Below are positions 13,522 to 24,143 of a stretch of DNA of 64,000 nucleotides, one piece after another. Positions within the stretch are counted from its first letter, which is position 1, and every line of letters starts with the position of its first letter. The notes beneath the pieces are model-generated. The model saw nothing but the letters and a program-made list of their open reading frames with translations, was not told the DNA's origin and ran no database searches. Source of the stretch: Dipetalonema caudispina (taxonomy: Eukaryota; Nematoda; Chromadorea; Rhabditida; Onchocercidae). The stretch is taken from contig JABVXV010000154.1 of the NCBI GenBank assembly GCA_013365325.1, positions 62,001-126,000 of the forward strand, given 5' to 3'. Both the position numbers and the translations under genes were made by a program.

Positions 13522-15299
13522 CGTAAACTTGTGTTATTATAGATCAAAGGTTTAGTAAAGTTTCGATAATTTATCAATTTAATCGTTTAATAATAATTCA
13601 TTCATTATCTGCAACAGACATATCATGAATCGTAAGCATATTTGTTATGCATAAGTTCACTATAAATTTAATTTCTGCTATATTTTAAAAATTCGAAAAG
13701 TTGTCGCCGTTTCTTTTTTTTTTTTTCTAATATCAAATATTCTGAAAGCAAAAAAAAAAAACGATGTCTTTTAGCAATATGATTGAATATAAAAATACTG
13801 TAACCTTATATGCTTCAAAATTATGCATATATTTTTAGCATTATACATAGCATATTTTAACATATATAAACAAGTTTAAGCAAACGTAACAGTAAGTAAT
13901 TTTATAAATAATTTTTATAAGTAAATTCAGTTTTAATTTTTTGTTTCATAAACATTTCATATGCATAACAAAAAGAGAAAGTTACAATTTTAAGGAAAGA
14001 ATAGAGCAAATATTCTAACTATAACGTTAATTTAAAGTAATTAACATAAACAATCTTAATTATCAATTCATCCTTTACAAAAACACTCAATGAAATTACC
14101 TACAACAATAAGAACTATTTTCATTCATTTCATAACAATAAATGTTATAATTTTAAGAGCAAATATTCTATCTATAACATAATTTAAAATAATTAACATA
14201 AACAATCTTAATTATCCATTCATCTTTTATAATACACTCAATGAAATTACCTGCAACAATAACAACCATAGGATATTCAATTTCATAACGTACTCCATGC
14301 AAGAAAGCAATTACTTCTTGTTTCTACACCAATCATCATTCTTCCTCTCTTCTACGATTTCCTTTCTTTTATCTCATTCTTAGTTTTATTTCTCTCTACT
14401 ACTTTTTCTTTCATTAATTTTCTATGGTACTAGCAATATATCAGGTAACCTGAATGAACGATGAATAATTTGTTATTCTGAAATAATTGAAATAAAAAGT
14501 ATTATCCATCGTTATAGGATTCAAAATTCCAATGAATTTATTGTTCAATAATATAGTTTAAACATATATGGAAAATTATCATCTTTACTTTTTATATATT
14601 ACACTTTATACATGCATAATGTTACAATTAAGCATTGGACATTTTTTTATCATTTGATGATTACATACAACTTTTTAGCTCACTTAAATTTTTTAACTCT
14701 TTCTTTCATACTAAATTTATTGTTGTCTTTTTGTATATTGTTTGTATATATGCATAAATGTTCGTATACATACTATAGACATTTACGTACATTTGTGTTT
14801 GCGCTTATTTTGAACTCATTAATGAGTGCTTTTCATTTATTAGCAAGTAGCAAAAAGCGATGACACTTGTTATTACACATTATAAGTATTTACAAAACAA
14901 ATATCGATAGACTTGTAGACAAGTGATAAATTGGGAATTAGTACGAAAAGGATAATAATATTTACGTAAAAGTAAGCAGAAATTGTTTTAAATAGTTGTT
15001 TGCATTCACTTTTTATTACTCTCAAGAAATATGTCAAGGAGCATCTTTTGCTTGAAACATTACATACGTTGTGTTACTATCAAAAGGAATTAGATTTATA
15101 ATTTATCTGATTTCAAAGTGAGAAAAGTGTTTAATTTGTTTGATGCCTGAAATAGGGAAAAGAGAATTTTCACCTGCTATTATAAATGGGATTATTATGG
15201 ATATGGCCATATTTTTCGTTTAATGAATTGTGGATTTATCGGATTGGCAATTTTTCTCGATTTGTAAAACTTTCACTTAGCGTTACTAGCCTATTTTAG
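13522..15299. other. divergent intergenic region with a local duplication
   Basis: This separates the minus-strand RRM gene from the plus-strand MARVEL gene, so both promoters or outrons should lie here. It holds a diverged tandem duplication of about 150 bp (see the separate entry), several A/T homopolymer runs and no convincing exon. The plus-strand open frame at 14612-14863 is Phe/Leu-rich and has no splice context, so it is left out. Confidence 0.5.
13990..14290. repeat. diverged tandem duplication, period about 153 bp
   Basis: The block starting GAGCAAATATTCTA at 14004 recurs at 14157. Long shared stretches include AATTAACATAAACAATCTTAATTATC and ACTCAATGAAATTACCT, with scattered substitutions and small gaps. 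It reads as an old direct duplication in non-coding DNA. Confidence 0.75.
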
Positions 15300-15310
15300 A
15301 TTTCTTCGAA

Positions 15311-16476
15311 ATGGTTGAAATCGATAAAGAATTTCCGAAGAAATGGCCATTTGGCATAATTATGACTGCCCAATGGGTAAGTTCTGCGCAAGCTTTTCTT
15401 AATTTTTATACCTCATTTCTAACATACTTGGCGTTGTTTGCGTGACTTGATAGACAATGTTTCTATATCACACATTAAATTTTTTGTTGCATGGGAAATA
15501 ATATAAGTCATGGACTGCATAACTTTTCCACGTAAGGCTTCTGACAATTTTATATACTTTCAGTTTGGTTGCTTTATATTGCTGATCATTTTATATTGCT
15601 CACCGTATTACTACAGTGGGACATCATTCGTATTTTTCTGTGCTTGGACAATATTCCTTGTCGGTTTACTTACGTGGATTGTCCATTTACTTGGTTTTCA
15701 ACGACAGGTGTTGAATATTGGACAGATGTCCGCATTTATACCATTTGCACTTCTGGTTAGTTCATTTGTCTCACGGAAGCTAGACATTATACATTATCAT
15801 AAAAATTCGAAAACAGTTCCAAGCAGCATGAAGTAACCCAACTTATTTCGAAAAATTATGCCATCAGTTTTGATTTAGTTGTTGAACATTGTGCATTCGC
15901 GCGATGAGACATGAAATAGTTCAAGATTAAGCTGCATCTCAGCACGACATACTTTGAAATTATTGGAATCTGCTAAAAAAAAGTAAAATTTTAGCAATTA
16001 ATATGTGATTTCTCGAGAGAATTATCGTTTTGTTTTCTCAGCACCACTTATATATTTATTCAAGCAAATTTTTCAATTCTCATTTCAGCTTTTCGTCTAT
16101 TCATTGCTTTTTTTCTTCTTTTTCTGCATTTCGGCATTGATTTGCGTTATTAGCATGTTTTCATCGATTGGCTATGCTGCCAGCCTTTTCTTCGTCTACC
16201 TTTTCGCCACGGCAAGTTTTTTATTCTATTTCGATACCAATTTTTCTTTAATTTTATATCCTTCTCAAGCTTTGAAATGTAAGTTTTCAGTTACTTTGTC
16301 TGTTTTGTGCAGCAATGTGTGGTTACTTGGCAATCCTGTTGTATCGTGGTACTCCGAATGGATTACTTTTGAACTTAAGAACGGTGATAATTGAGGGTGA
16401 CAAGACGAGCACAATTAGTACTACAACAACCACAACGTCTCCGGGAGTCTATCCTCAGGGTACGAATCCTGTATGA
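15311..16476 (+). CDS. MARVEL-type four-helix membrane protein
   Basis: Four exons in phase (15311-15376, 15564-15755, 16089-16215, 16313-16476) encode about 182 residues. There are four hydrophobic helices at residues about 14-34, 41-65, 87-110 and 114-140, a short charged N-terminus (MVEIDKEFPKKWPFG), and a Thr-rich cytoplasmic tail with seven Thr in a row followed by SPGVYPQGTNPV. The topology and helix pattern match MARVEL domain proteins of the CMTM/plasmolipin kind, which act in membrane apposition and vesicle traffic. A TATTTTAG acceptor ends 12 bases before the ATG, consistent with leader trans-splicing. The exon 3 donor is a weak GTTTTT; a nearby GC donor would break the frame. An AATAAA at 16550-16555 follows the stop by 74 bases. 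Assignment rests on topology rather than a diagnostic motif. Confidence 0.8.
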
Positions 16477-16549
16477 CATGGTGCTCTACCATGTTATACA
16501 AACTGTTTGTAACTAAAAGCACTTGCAGCTTAATGGTATAAAGGTGCTT

Positions 16550-16555
16550 AATAAA
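16550..16555 (+). terminator. AATAAA polyadenylation signal of the MARVEL gene
   Basis: Canonical AATAAA 74 bases after the TGA at 16474-16476, at a normal nematode 3' UTR distance. Confidence 0.6.
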
Positions 16556-18739
16556 TTGCTTTTATTTGCCCAATGAAATATGCTTATTGTGAAGTTTTTG
16601 ATATTTTGCTAGTTTAAGATTAGCTTTTAATATGGAAGTGAGGGGTTATCTTGTATTTCGTGACCGTCGTCCTGAGATGTTTGTGCTTTCTATGGAAGGT
16701 ATATTTGGAAAAAATTCTTGATGAAAAGTTTACAACTCTCCTTACCGTGCAAACACATTCCTTAAAAGAAATTTGAAATTTTAACCAAAATAATTTTTGC
16801 TTAGTGTTACTTCAAAGGATATAAGAAATAGTAAGTAGTAGTCCTATTCCGTTCTAATCGATTAGCCGAAGAACAGAATCTTTTTAATGAATATTATGTG
16901 ATGATTTTTTGCTTGCTTTGCTTGTAATTCGATAAGTTTTACCTCTAGTTTGGTAATGATAATATATTCCTTACGATTCGTTGAACTTAAGGGAAGTGTT
17001 TGACAACTTTACGGTAAGCGTTTACCAGTTATCAGTATTCTTGTTAGTTCGGTGGGCTTTGCCTTGCCCCCTCCCCTCCCCTGTAGTTTTATCAGTGGAT
17101 ACCCATCGAATGGGTATTGAATAGTTCTTTCGGCATTTTTTGAATATTTTATTGGAAGACCAATATTATATGATCATTAAACTCTTGCTCTGCATATTCT
17201 TTACTATTATATTGTATCATAGTAAGAATATAATTGTTGTAACAGTTTGTGATTCAGTTGCGGGTTCAGGTACATTTTTCTTGCAAAGTGCGATGGATTA
17301 TATGTGGCAGTTTTTACTCTTTTTTCTCGGCATTTGTATATTGTGTTTTCGTCCGATGTCGGATGAACTAAATTTTTTAATTTACTCCATCTAAAATATG
17401 TTATCTTTTACCAACCAGTCAAAAAATCGAAATTTTGCTTTTCGAACATTTGGTACTATTTTGAACGTAAATTCATGGTCGGCTTGGATTTTAACTGTCC
17501 TCTTGGATTTATGCATTGATGAAAGACAAGGGAAGTAGATTTATGAATGTAAGAAGTTACTGACCTAGTTCTATCATTTGTGTAATTAAATGGAAGCATG
17601 TAACTTTCAGTTTTCTTCCATATGAAATTCAAAACTTTGGTAAAATGATACACTGTCACTTAAGTATAGTCCTATTGATTCTTTCAATTCAGAATGCCTC
17701 TCAACGAGTGGTAGCCCATCATTTCTTAATTATTAATCCCCATTGTAGCTGCTTTCTTAAAGATTTGTTTCATTTCTCTGCATTGTAATTAAAGATGTGG
17801 TGTTCAATGCTTTCAATACTTAATCTAATGTTTGTGTATGTTTGTGTGCTTTGCCACATTATGCTTAATCTAATACAAACCTATTTAAATAATTTTACTA
17901 TCATATTTAATAATTTAATAAAATTTTGAAAATTGTCAATGTAAGCTGTGCATGTTTTGAGTTTCACGAATTGAATACGTACTACTATCAACTATGCATT
18001 CACATTCACAAATGTAGTCAATTATTTAAAAAAAAAAAAAACAAGTAAAAAATAAAGTAATTTTGCAGATCCAACAAATCTAATTGAATATTTACATATT
18101 TTATTTAACAATTTTAAACATTCTAATTTTCAAAAAGTATTTAGCTTACGACTGGAAATAAAAATAAATATGAATGGGAAGGTAAATTGATGGTTGTGAG
18201 AATAAAAGTATTGGCTAAATGATTAATATACTACTGTGATTTCACTTACATTGATAGCAGTTATCCTTGAAATGTGTCATTTTCAAGGCTAAAGTTGACT
18301 GAAAAAATTGGAAGTTTAACACATTAAATGGGTGTGACATATGTGGTGTGAATTTCAACAATCTTACGCTTACATCTTAATTGATTATCGTCGTAGTTTC
18401 TAATGGATTGATATACTAAGTGAAAAACGAGTTTTTGAGATAATACTACAGCTGGCTCCCTTTTTTTTTTTTTTTTTTTTTTCTGCTTAGAGTGTAACAT
18501 AGATCGAAGTAAATTTCAATGACAAATTTCGGGTTCAAAAAAAAAAAAAGTTAAAATCTTTGTTTTTCAAGTTAAATATAATGCATTCAATAATAATTCA
18601 TATTTTGTCAATAAAAATTCCATATTCTATTCTAATGTTATTAGATTTCTTACAACCATCAAATGATATATGATAGTAGATAAATTGAATCTAATTGAAA
18701 ATAGCTTAAAATTTTAACAGTTAAAAAAGTACTATCACA
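16556..18739. other. intergenic region, no supported gene
   Basis: Homopolymers (T run at 18461-18481, A runs near 18030 and 18539) and scattered open frames only. The longest plus-strand frame (17140-17394, 84 codons) is hydrophobic but has no splice signals or family resemblance, and it is probably chance. Confidence 0.5.
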
Positions 18740-18807
18740 ATGCACAAAAAAGCGACAATAATAATAACGAATTTAAATTACTTCTTTATGATTAATTCTT
18801 CTGTGAT

Positions 18808-18967
18808 CCAATTAGAATGTAAATTTGAAAGAATAAGAGAAGTTGTAGGATTTTGTACGGAAAGATGTGGAATAGCACCTAATACGTCTGATGATCTTTC
18901 CTTCATTCGTTTGATCAAACAACAAGAAGTGATTGATCCTATCCATACATGGCGAAAAAGTAAATGA
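18808..18967 (+). CDS. possible terminal exon of an unknown gene
   Basis: After CCAATTAG at 18808-18815 the plus frame reads a Cys-containing segment (CKFERIREVVGFC, then ERCGIAP), a Ser/Asp stretch, and ends HTWRKSK before TGA. Codon use and residue balance are better than the surroundings, and the three Cys are close together. No upstream exon was found and no family is recognised. The opposite strand is also open here, so the strand is uncertain. Confidence 0.25.
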
Positions 18968-19064
18968 AGTGTATACAACAGATTTTGAGGTAATCATCGA
19001 TCAGCTAAAGTTGGATAAATGATGCGGAAAAGGAGAAAAGCTGTTAGCTCTCTTTTTCCACATC

Positions 19065-19363
19065 TTATCTGTTTATAATTCTAGTATCGTTTAAAATGTC
19101 GAAATTTTGACAGTAACCAGGATCGATGAATTGCAGCAGAAATAACCAATTAATCGGCCGTACTACAGGTTCAGCTATAACATTGCGTTTGATTTTTCGG
19201 CAGCTGTTTATTATATTATTATTCCTCTTATGATATTTTGTGATTAAAATTTGCTTCAACAACTTTTGAATGTATTCATCATTGGTTTCTATAATACATG
19301 CTGAGAATGACGAAACAATTAATTCATCCAATAATTGAAAAATATCTTGCTTAACTAATCACT
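19065..19363 (-). CDS. possible terminal exon of an unknown gene (minus strand)
   Basis: An open frame of about 95 codons begins after a GATTAG acceptor near 19364 and ends with TAA at 19067-19065. Segments such as DIFQLLDELIVSSFSACII, QKLLKQILITKYHKR and FIDPGYCQNFDIL have a mixed, protein-like composition. There is no ATG near its 5' end, so if real it is an internal or last exon. It lies about 800 bp downstream, on the same strand, of the single-exon membrane protein at 20160-20663, but that gene has its own stop. Confidence 0.3.
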
Positions 19364-20159
19364 ATATCACGAATAGTTATCAGTTCCAGATTACGTTTGC
19401 AAAGTATTTCAGGTTAGCATTCGTGAAAAGCATGACTAGAATGGCACAAAAGTCCACTCAGATAATTAATTAGCACATTATTAATAAATAAATTAATATT
19501 ACAACTGATAATTGCATTGAGCAAAGTGTCAACGATTTATTCAAATCGTGGTGGTAAAACATGTATTTTTATAATAAATATTCATAATTAGTGACAGTTT
19601 TGTTATGAGTCTATTACTAAAGTTTAGGTTTAGGCTTACATGAAAATTTTCAATGTTATCTGCAATCAATGGCTTTGATCAAGTTAAAACAATCTTGATC
19701 AGATATTTATTGTAAATAAAAAATAGTACAGCAATCGAAAGTTAAAATTAATAATTACAGAAATTTGGGCTTAATTTATCAACCAATTTTTTTGATCCTA
19801 TTCATAATAAGTTTAGGAGTTAAACTTATTTCAAAACTTCGGTTTTTTTTCGTAGTTTGAAGTAATAAGGTTCAGATTTAATCTTAAAAGTATCAAAGTG
19901 AACTTAGTGTAATGTAAATTTAGGCACCTTAAGAGATGCTTAAAAATTTCCAACTTTATTTTTGATTATATTTCTTACATTCATATAATTTTATTTATTT
20001 ATTTTTCCTACTTATATATGTATTTTCGTAATAACGCTTATCACATAATCATTAATCAGATTTATATTTCACTAGAAATTCAAGCTAAAATACTTCTTTT
20101 TTATCTTTTTACAAAAGTGATTAAGCAAAAAAGAAAAACAAAGAAGAATATGTATGAAA

Positions 20160-20663
20160 TCATTTATGTAAAATTAATATAACAAATGCAATACAAAGTA
20201 GTATGAATAAGATAAAAATTATTGTAACAATAATTATATCAAATTTGTTCAATTTCATCAATTCATTCGAGTGTTGATTAATTCTACTTCTAGGTGTTAC
20301 AGCAAAATGTTGAACAGATATTGGAAGATATTCACCTGGTGATATCGTTATTTCATTTATCTTCTTATCAGTTAATTGCATCGTTACACTGTTATTTCTA
20401 TCATTTTCTCCATTATTCGACAAAATTTCTGCAACTTTTCCATCAATACTTTTTGTAGTAATAATATCATCAATATTTGTTGTTGTTGTTATTGTTGTTG
20501 TTGTTGTTGTTGCTATAACATTAGCGGTAGAAATGGAATTGATGGTAGTTTCGTAAAGACTTTTATCCCATAATGAATCAAAAGCCAAATTACATCGTCC
20601 CATATTTAACAAATGAATAAATACGTAGAGAAAAGCAGTAAGATGACCAAACCAGTTAATCAT
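20160..20663 (-). CDS. single-pass type I membrane protein, unknown family
   Basis: A single open frame of 167 residues. It starts MINW followed by a hydrophobic stretch ending near residue 24 (LNMGRCNLA), which looks like a signal peptide. Residues about 50-62 are a Thr tract (broken by one Ile), probably O-glycosylated and itself encoded by a TTG/TTGT-type microsatellite. An Asn/Ser-rich ectodomain follows, then one strong transmembrane helix (about residues 142-164) and a very short cytosolic end, HK. AATAAA-like sequence lies about 155 bases after the stop in a TTTATT repeat. There is no intron and no recognised domain, so this may be a lineage-specific surface protein. It could also be one exon of a larger gene. 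Confidence 0.6.
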   Translation of the reverse strand: MINWFGHLTAFLYVFIHLLNMGRCNLAFDSLWDKSLYETTINSISTANVIATTTTTTITTTTNIDDIITTKSIDGKVAEILSNNGENDRNNSVTMQLTDKKINEITISPGEYLPISVQHFAVTPRSRINQHSNELMKLNKFDIIIVTIIFILFILLCIAFVILILHK

Positions 20664-21683
20664 TCTTTTATAAAATGATTAATTTTTGTAATAAATAATT
20701 ATATATGTATACTATACTTTCCAGTTTTTTTTTTTTTTTTTTAACTTTTTCTTTCACATATTAATTTTGAAAAATGAAGATTATATGAATAATTTCAAAT
20801 AAATTTCAATCATTTTCGTTAATTCTATATTTGATCATATGTAGAAGATAGAGATTCGAATTCGGTATAATTTAGTGAAAAACTTGAAAATAATTTGTAG
20901 AATGGATACGATTCCAAAATTTAGCGATTGATTCAATTTCATCAAAATCCAAATTTCTGTTAAATTTAACTTTGGAAATTTAAGGAAAAAAATCCCCAAA
21001 TAATCTCATAACACATTTGTCCGTTATCAGCTCTGTTTTGATACGAACAATTATTTTAACAGATACATGATTTTCTTGCAATATAAACAAATGATATCAA
21101 TCGCCAATCATCCAAAAATCCTTCCATTTCATTCTTAAAATCTCTTTAAAAGTTTGTTAATTCTGAAATGAAATTAAAATAAAAGTTTTGGACAAGCATC
21201 TATTATTCGAATTTATTCGTTTATTACATTTTTTAAACATTTAGATCAATAAATGATTCATTATCAGTTAGATATCCAGTGATAAAGCTAAACTAATAAA
21301 AAATGAAAATAACGGATCAATTGCTCGATTAAATATCTTTTAAAAAGGAAGTAGCGAAGGAAATACTATGAAATATACTAATTATTGCATATTTATTTCC
21401 CAGTATTCAAATACCTAACAAAAAGTAATACTAATAAAATAAATTATTATTTGATCTTTTTCCGTTTCATCTGTCGCGAAATCCGAATAAATTTCGCAAA
21501 GGAAGGAATAATACATTTCTTCTAATTAAAGTAATCGATGTTTCATTTCGTAATGAACCAATTCATCTTATAAATTGTTAACATAAATCATTTAACTTAT
21601 ACACATCCTTGTCTAAGATGTGATATCAACACAATACGTCTTTGTTGTCAGTGGTTAAGATATGCTTAAATCATATTCGACAG

Positions 21684-21810
21684 TAACACACTATCCTTTG
21701 TTCATATCCTTAAAATAAGATTGCAACATCGTATCCTTTATTTCATATGCTTAAGCTAGGATTGTAACACATTATCCTTTGTGTCATATACTTATGACAA
21801 GGTTACAATA
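21684..21810. repeat. diverged tandem repeat, unit about 42 bp, three copies
   Basis: Three successive units share the skeleton ACA..TATCCTTT followed by TCATAT.CTTA and a GATTG-like end, starting near 21684, 21725 and 21767. Fainter copies may extend upstream to about 21600. Confidence 0.6.
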
Positions 21811-23389
21811 ATGCATCCTGTAGACCACACCCACTACACACACATATATCTACAAAGGTCACGGTTTCACGGACCTCATTCAATCGCCTTATTCACTTAC
21901 AAAGCTACGATTCAATCACCTCTACCTGTCCTATTTTTTTCTTTTTATTTAGGCCTTCCCAATACCAGTAAGTTCAGTGACTCTTAACTTATTACGCCAT
22001 AAAAATTATTATAACATCTGCTGATATTAATTGCTGCGTTATTCAATAAATTCTGTATCCAACTACTTGTCGTAATACTCACTCAAGAGGTCTGTACTGT
22101 CTCCTACAAAAATACAAATTCCTTTTACTACAAGCAATATTCCACAACATCTTCCTGTTACTTTTAAGCGGTTTATAACGTTTGCTATTATTCGGAATAG
22201 TATGGTAATGCAAAACAAGCCAACACTTTCAAGAAATTTTTTTATTTTAAAACTTTAAAATTTAAAAAGCTCCCATTCCTCTTACCATTTTTTTTTAGCT
22301 CTTAATTCATATTTTTATTGAGAGTAAATTTATAACATTTAATGAATAATAATATGATACACCAATAACATTTGCGCATATATTTTACAAACAGATACTA
22401 AATGAGAAAGAATAAATACATACAATTCCTGACCTAATATAAATTAACTTAAACAAATTTAGTTCTTTTTCCTTTCATATCTTCTATTTATTCAAATTTC
22501 TATTTGACTTGAATCGATTCATGCAAATTTCACTTCTTCGATCAATAGAAGTTGCTTTTCCGTATTTTCTCTTTTTTGAATTTTTGTGAAAATTTGTAAA
22601 ATTATACATGTATTCTAGATTGCAAAAAAAAAAAAGTGCAGTGTAAATTTTGAAACAAATCCCAAAGAATTCTGGAATCCCTTCATTTTAAATGCATTTA
22701 TTTGACCAAGAAAGTAAACAGTTTTATCTAAATTAAATTTCACTTAGTTCAATTACAGTTCAAGTAATTAGACTTAATTTCATTCGATTCTAATTCAAGT
22801 TTTCTTGACAAGAACAAAACTGTTGAGGCTGAATATGTTGGCTAAATTTTTAATTTTTATAAAAAACGGAAATAGAACTAACGAAGAAACTTCATTTTAT
22901 GCTATTTACATTGTACCAAATTAAGTAAAAAAGACAAAACAGAAACAAGCATCGATCACAGAAAAATTGAACTTTGTTGCGAATATCAGAAAAAAACCAT
23001 GCTGAATTTTTTTTTTTTTTTTTTTGAAATTATATCCAATTTCAGTTTCATTCTCTCGAACTGAATAAGAAAAACAAAATGGAGAACTTTTACATTTCAA
23101 ACATCTTTGCGTATTTGAAAAAAGCTGAAATATTTAGAATTATCACAAATTTTTAATTTAAAAAAGGTCGAAATACCAGAAATCATGCTAGAGTTTTTTG
23201 ACCGAAGAAGGATTGATATGTTCGGAAATAAAGATCGTTTTTTTTTTTGCATTTTCCAAAAAATGGTAAACAGTAGTAAAATTATAATTGAAGTGAAACG
23301 GATATCAAGATATCATGAATGCTTTCCGTAGGAAGAAAAAAAAGCTATCATCTATTGATCGATATGATTAATGCTAAGTGTTATATTCA

Positions 23390-23530
23390 CAAGTGACCAC
23401 TGATGACGCGACACTTCGACTGGAAGGATACTTATCGAAGAATGCACTTCGCGATGGTTTCAATAATACGGTAGAAATTAGCGAAACGAAAAATGATTCA
23501 ATAACAAGTACGAAATTCTTCCAAACTGTA
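23390..23530 (+). CDS. possible exon of an unknown gene
   Basis: A plus-strand stretch beginning after TTCACAAG reads TTDDATLRLEGYLSKNALRDG and on through a Ser/Thr-rich part to FFQT, ending at a plausible CT|GTAAGA donor near 23528. Base composition is higher in G+C than its flanks and codon use looks real. No partner exons or start codon were found and no family is recognised. Confidence 0.25.
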
Positions 23531-23783
23531 AGAAAAATCATCAAACAGTTTAAAATTCTAAATGTGATGAGAAAAAAGAAAAAAAAAAAACTGCGAAATC
23601 AGTAAATGTTAAATGTTCTAACTTTCAATAAGTAATAGATTATATCTAATAAAAATATCACAAATTAACTTTTTAATAACAAGCATTATTTCAATTTCAT
23701 TCTAATAAAATATGAAATTATCCTCGAAAAATTTTATCCTTTCTTGGAATAATCTTCAAGAATAAATTTTTTGCCAGTTTTCC

Positions 23784-23960
23784 TTAAAGTTTTAAAACCA
23801 TAATCAATGATTGTGATAATGATCTAGGTTGTTCAGGTACAAAACAAAAAGTGATAATTAGGTAAGGGTAAGTCCCAAATATTACTGATATACAATTGCC
23901 ATGAGTATCCGTTGATAAATCAAATTTCATGCTTTCATCCGGTATCAGATGACTGGAGCA
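23784..23960 (-). CDS. possible exon downstream of the OSTalpha-like gene
   Basis: A minus-strand open frame preceded by TTTTTTCTTGGTAATAG reads a segment with CSSHLIPDESMKFDL, then DTHGNC and YPYLIITFCF, ending LKL before TAA. It begins about 180 bases after the OSTalpha stop, the right spacing for a downstream operon gene or an alternative 3' exon. The DTHGN...YPYLII pattern vaguely recalls a beta-sandwich edge, but I cannot place it in a family. Confidence 0.25.
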   Translation of the reverse strand, partial: CSSHLIPDESMKFDLSTDTHGNCISVIFGTYPYLIITFCFVPEQPRSLSQSLIMVLKL

Positions 23961-24060
23961 TTCTATTACCAAGAAAAAATATTCAAATCAGTCTTACAGT
24001 ATCAGCTATCAAATCATTTCATTCATAATTATTGATAATATAATAAGATTAGTAAGCTGA

Positions 24061-24066
24061 TTTATT
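24061..24066 (-). terminator. AATAAA after the OSTalpha-like gene
   Basis: AATAAA on the minus strand 78 bases past the TAG at 24146-24144, a suitable polyadenylation signal. Confidence 0.5.
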
Positions 24067-24143
24067 TTTTCCGTTTTTTTTTTTCTTTATACAACAAATT
24101 AATATGTTTCGCGTATATATTTAGTTGAAAAAGTATTCTAACA

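Larger units (their letters stand above)
20664..24060. other. intergenic stretch with short repeats and two weak exon candidates
   Basis: This contains poly(T) runs (20727-20742, 23008-23025), a small diverged 42-bp repeat array (about 21684-21810), and two open frames listed separately (23378-23605 plus and 23784-23972 minus). No complete gene is supported. Confidence 0.45.

Noticed and set aside
17140..17394. 84-codon hydrophobic plus-strand frame after the MARVEL gene
   Set aside because: Lies past the gene's AATAAA, has no acceptor at its start or family resemblance; likely chance in T-rich DNA.
20376..20573. Plus-strand Cys-rich frame (runs of Cys)
   Set aside because: It is the complement of the Thr-coding repeat of the minus-strand membrane protein.
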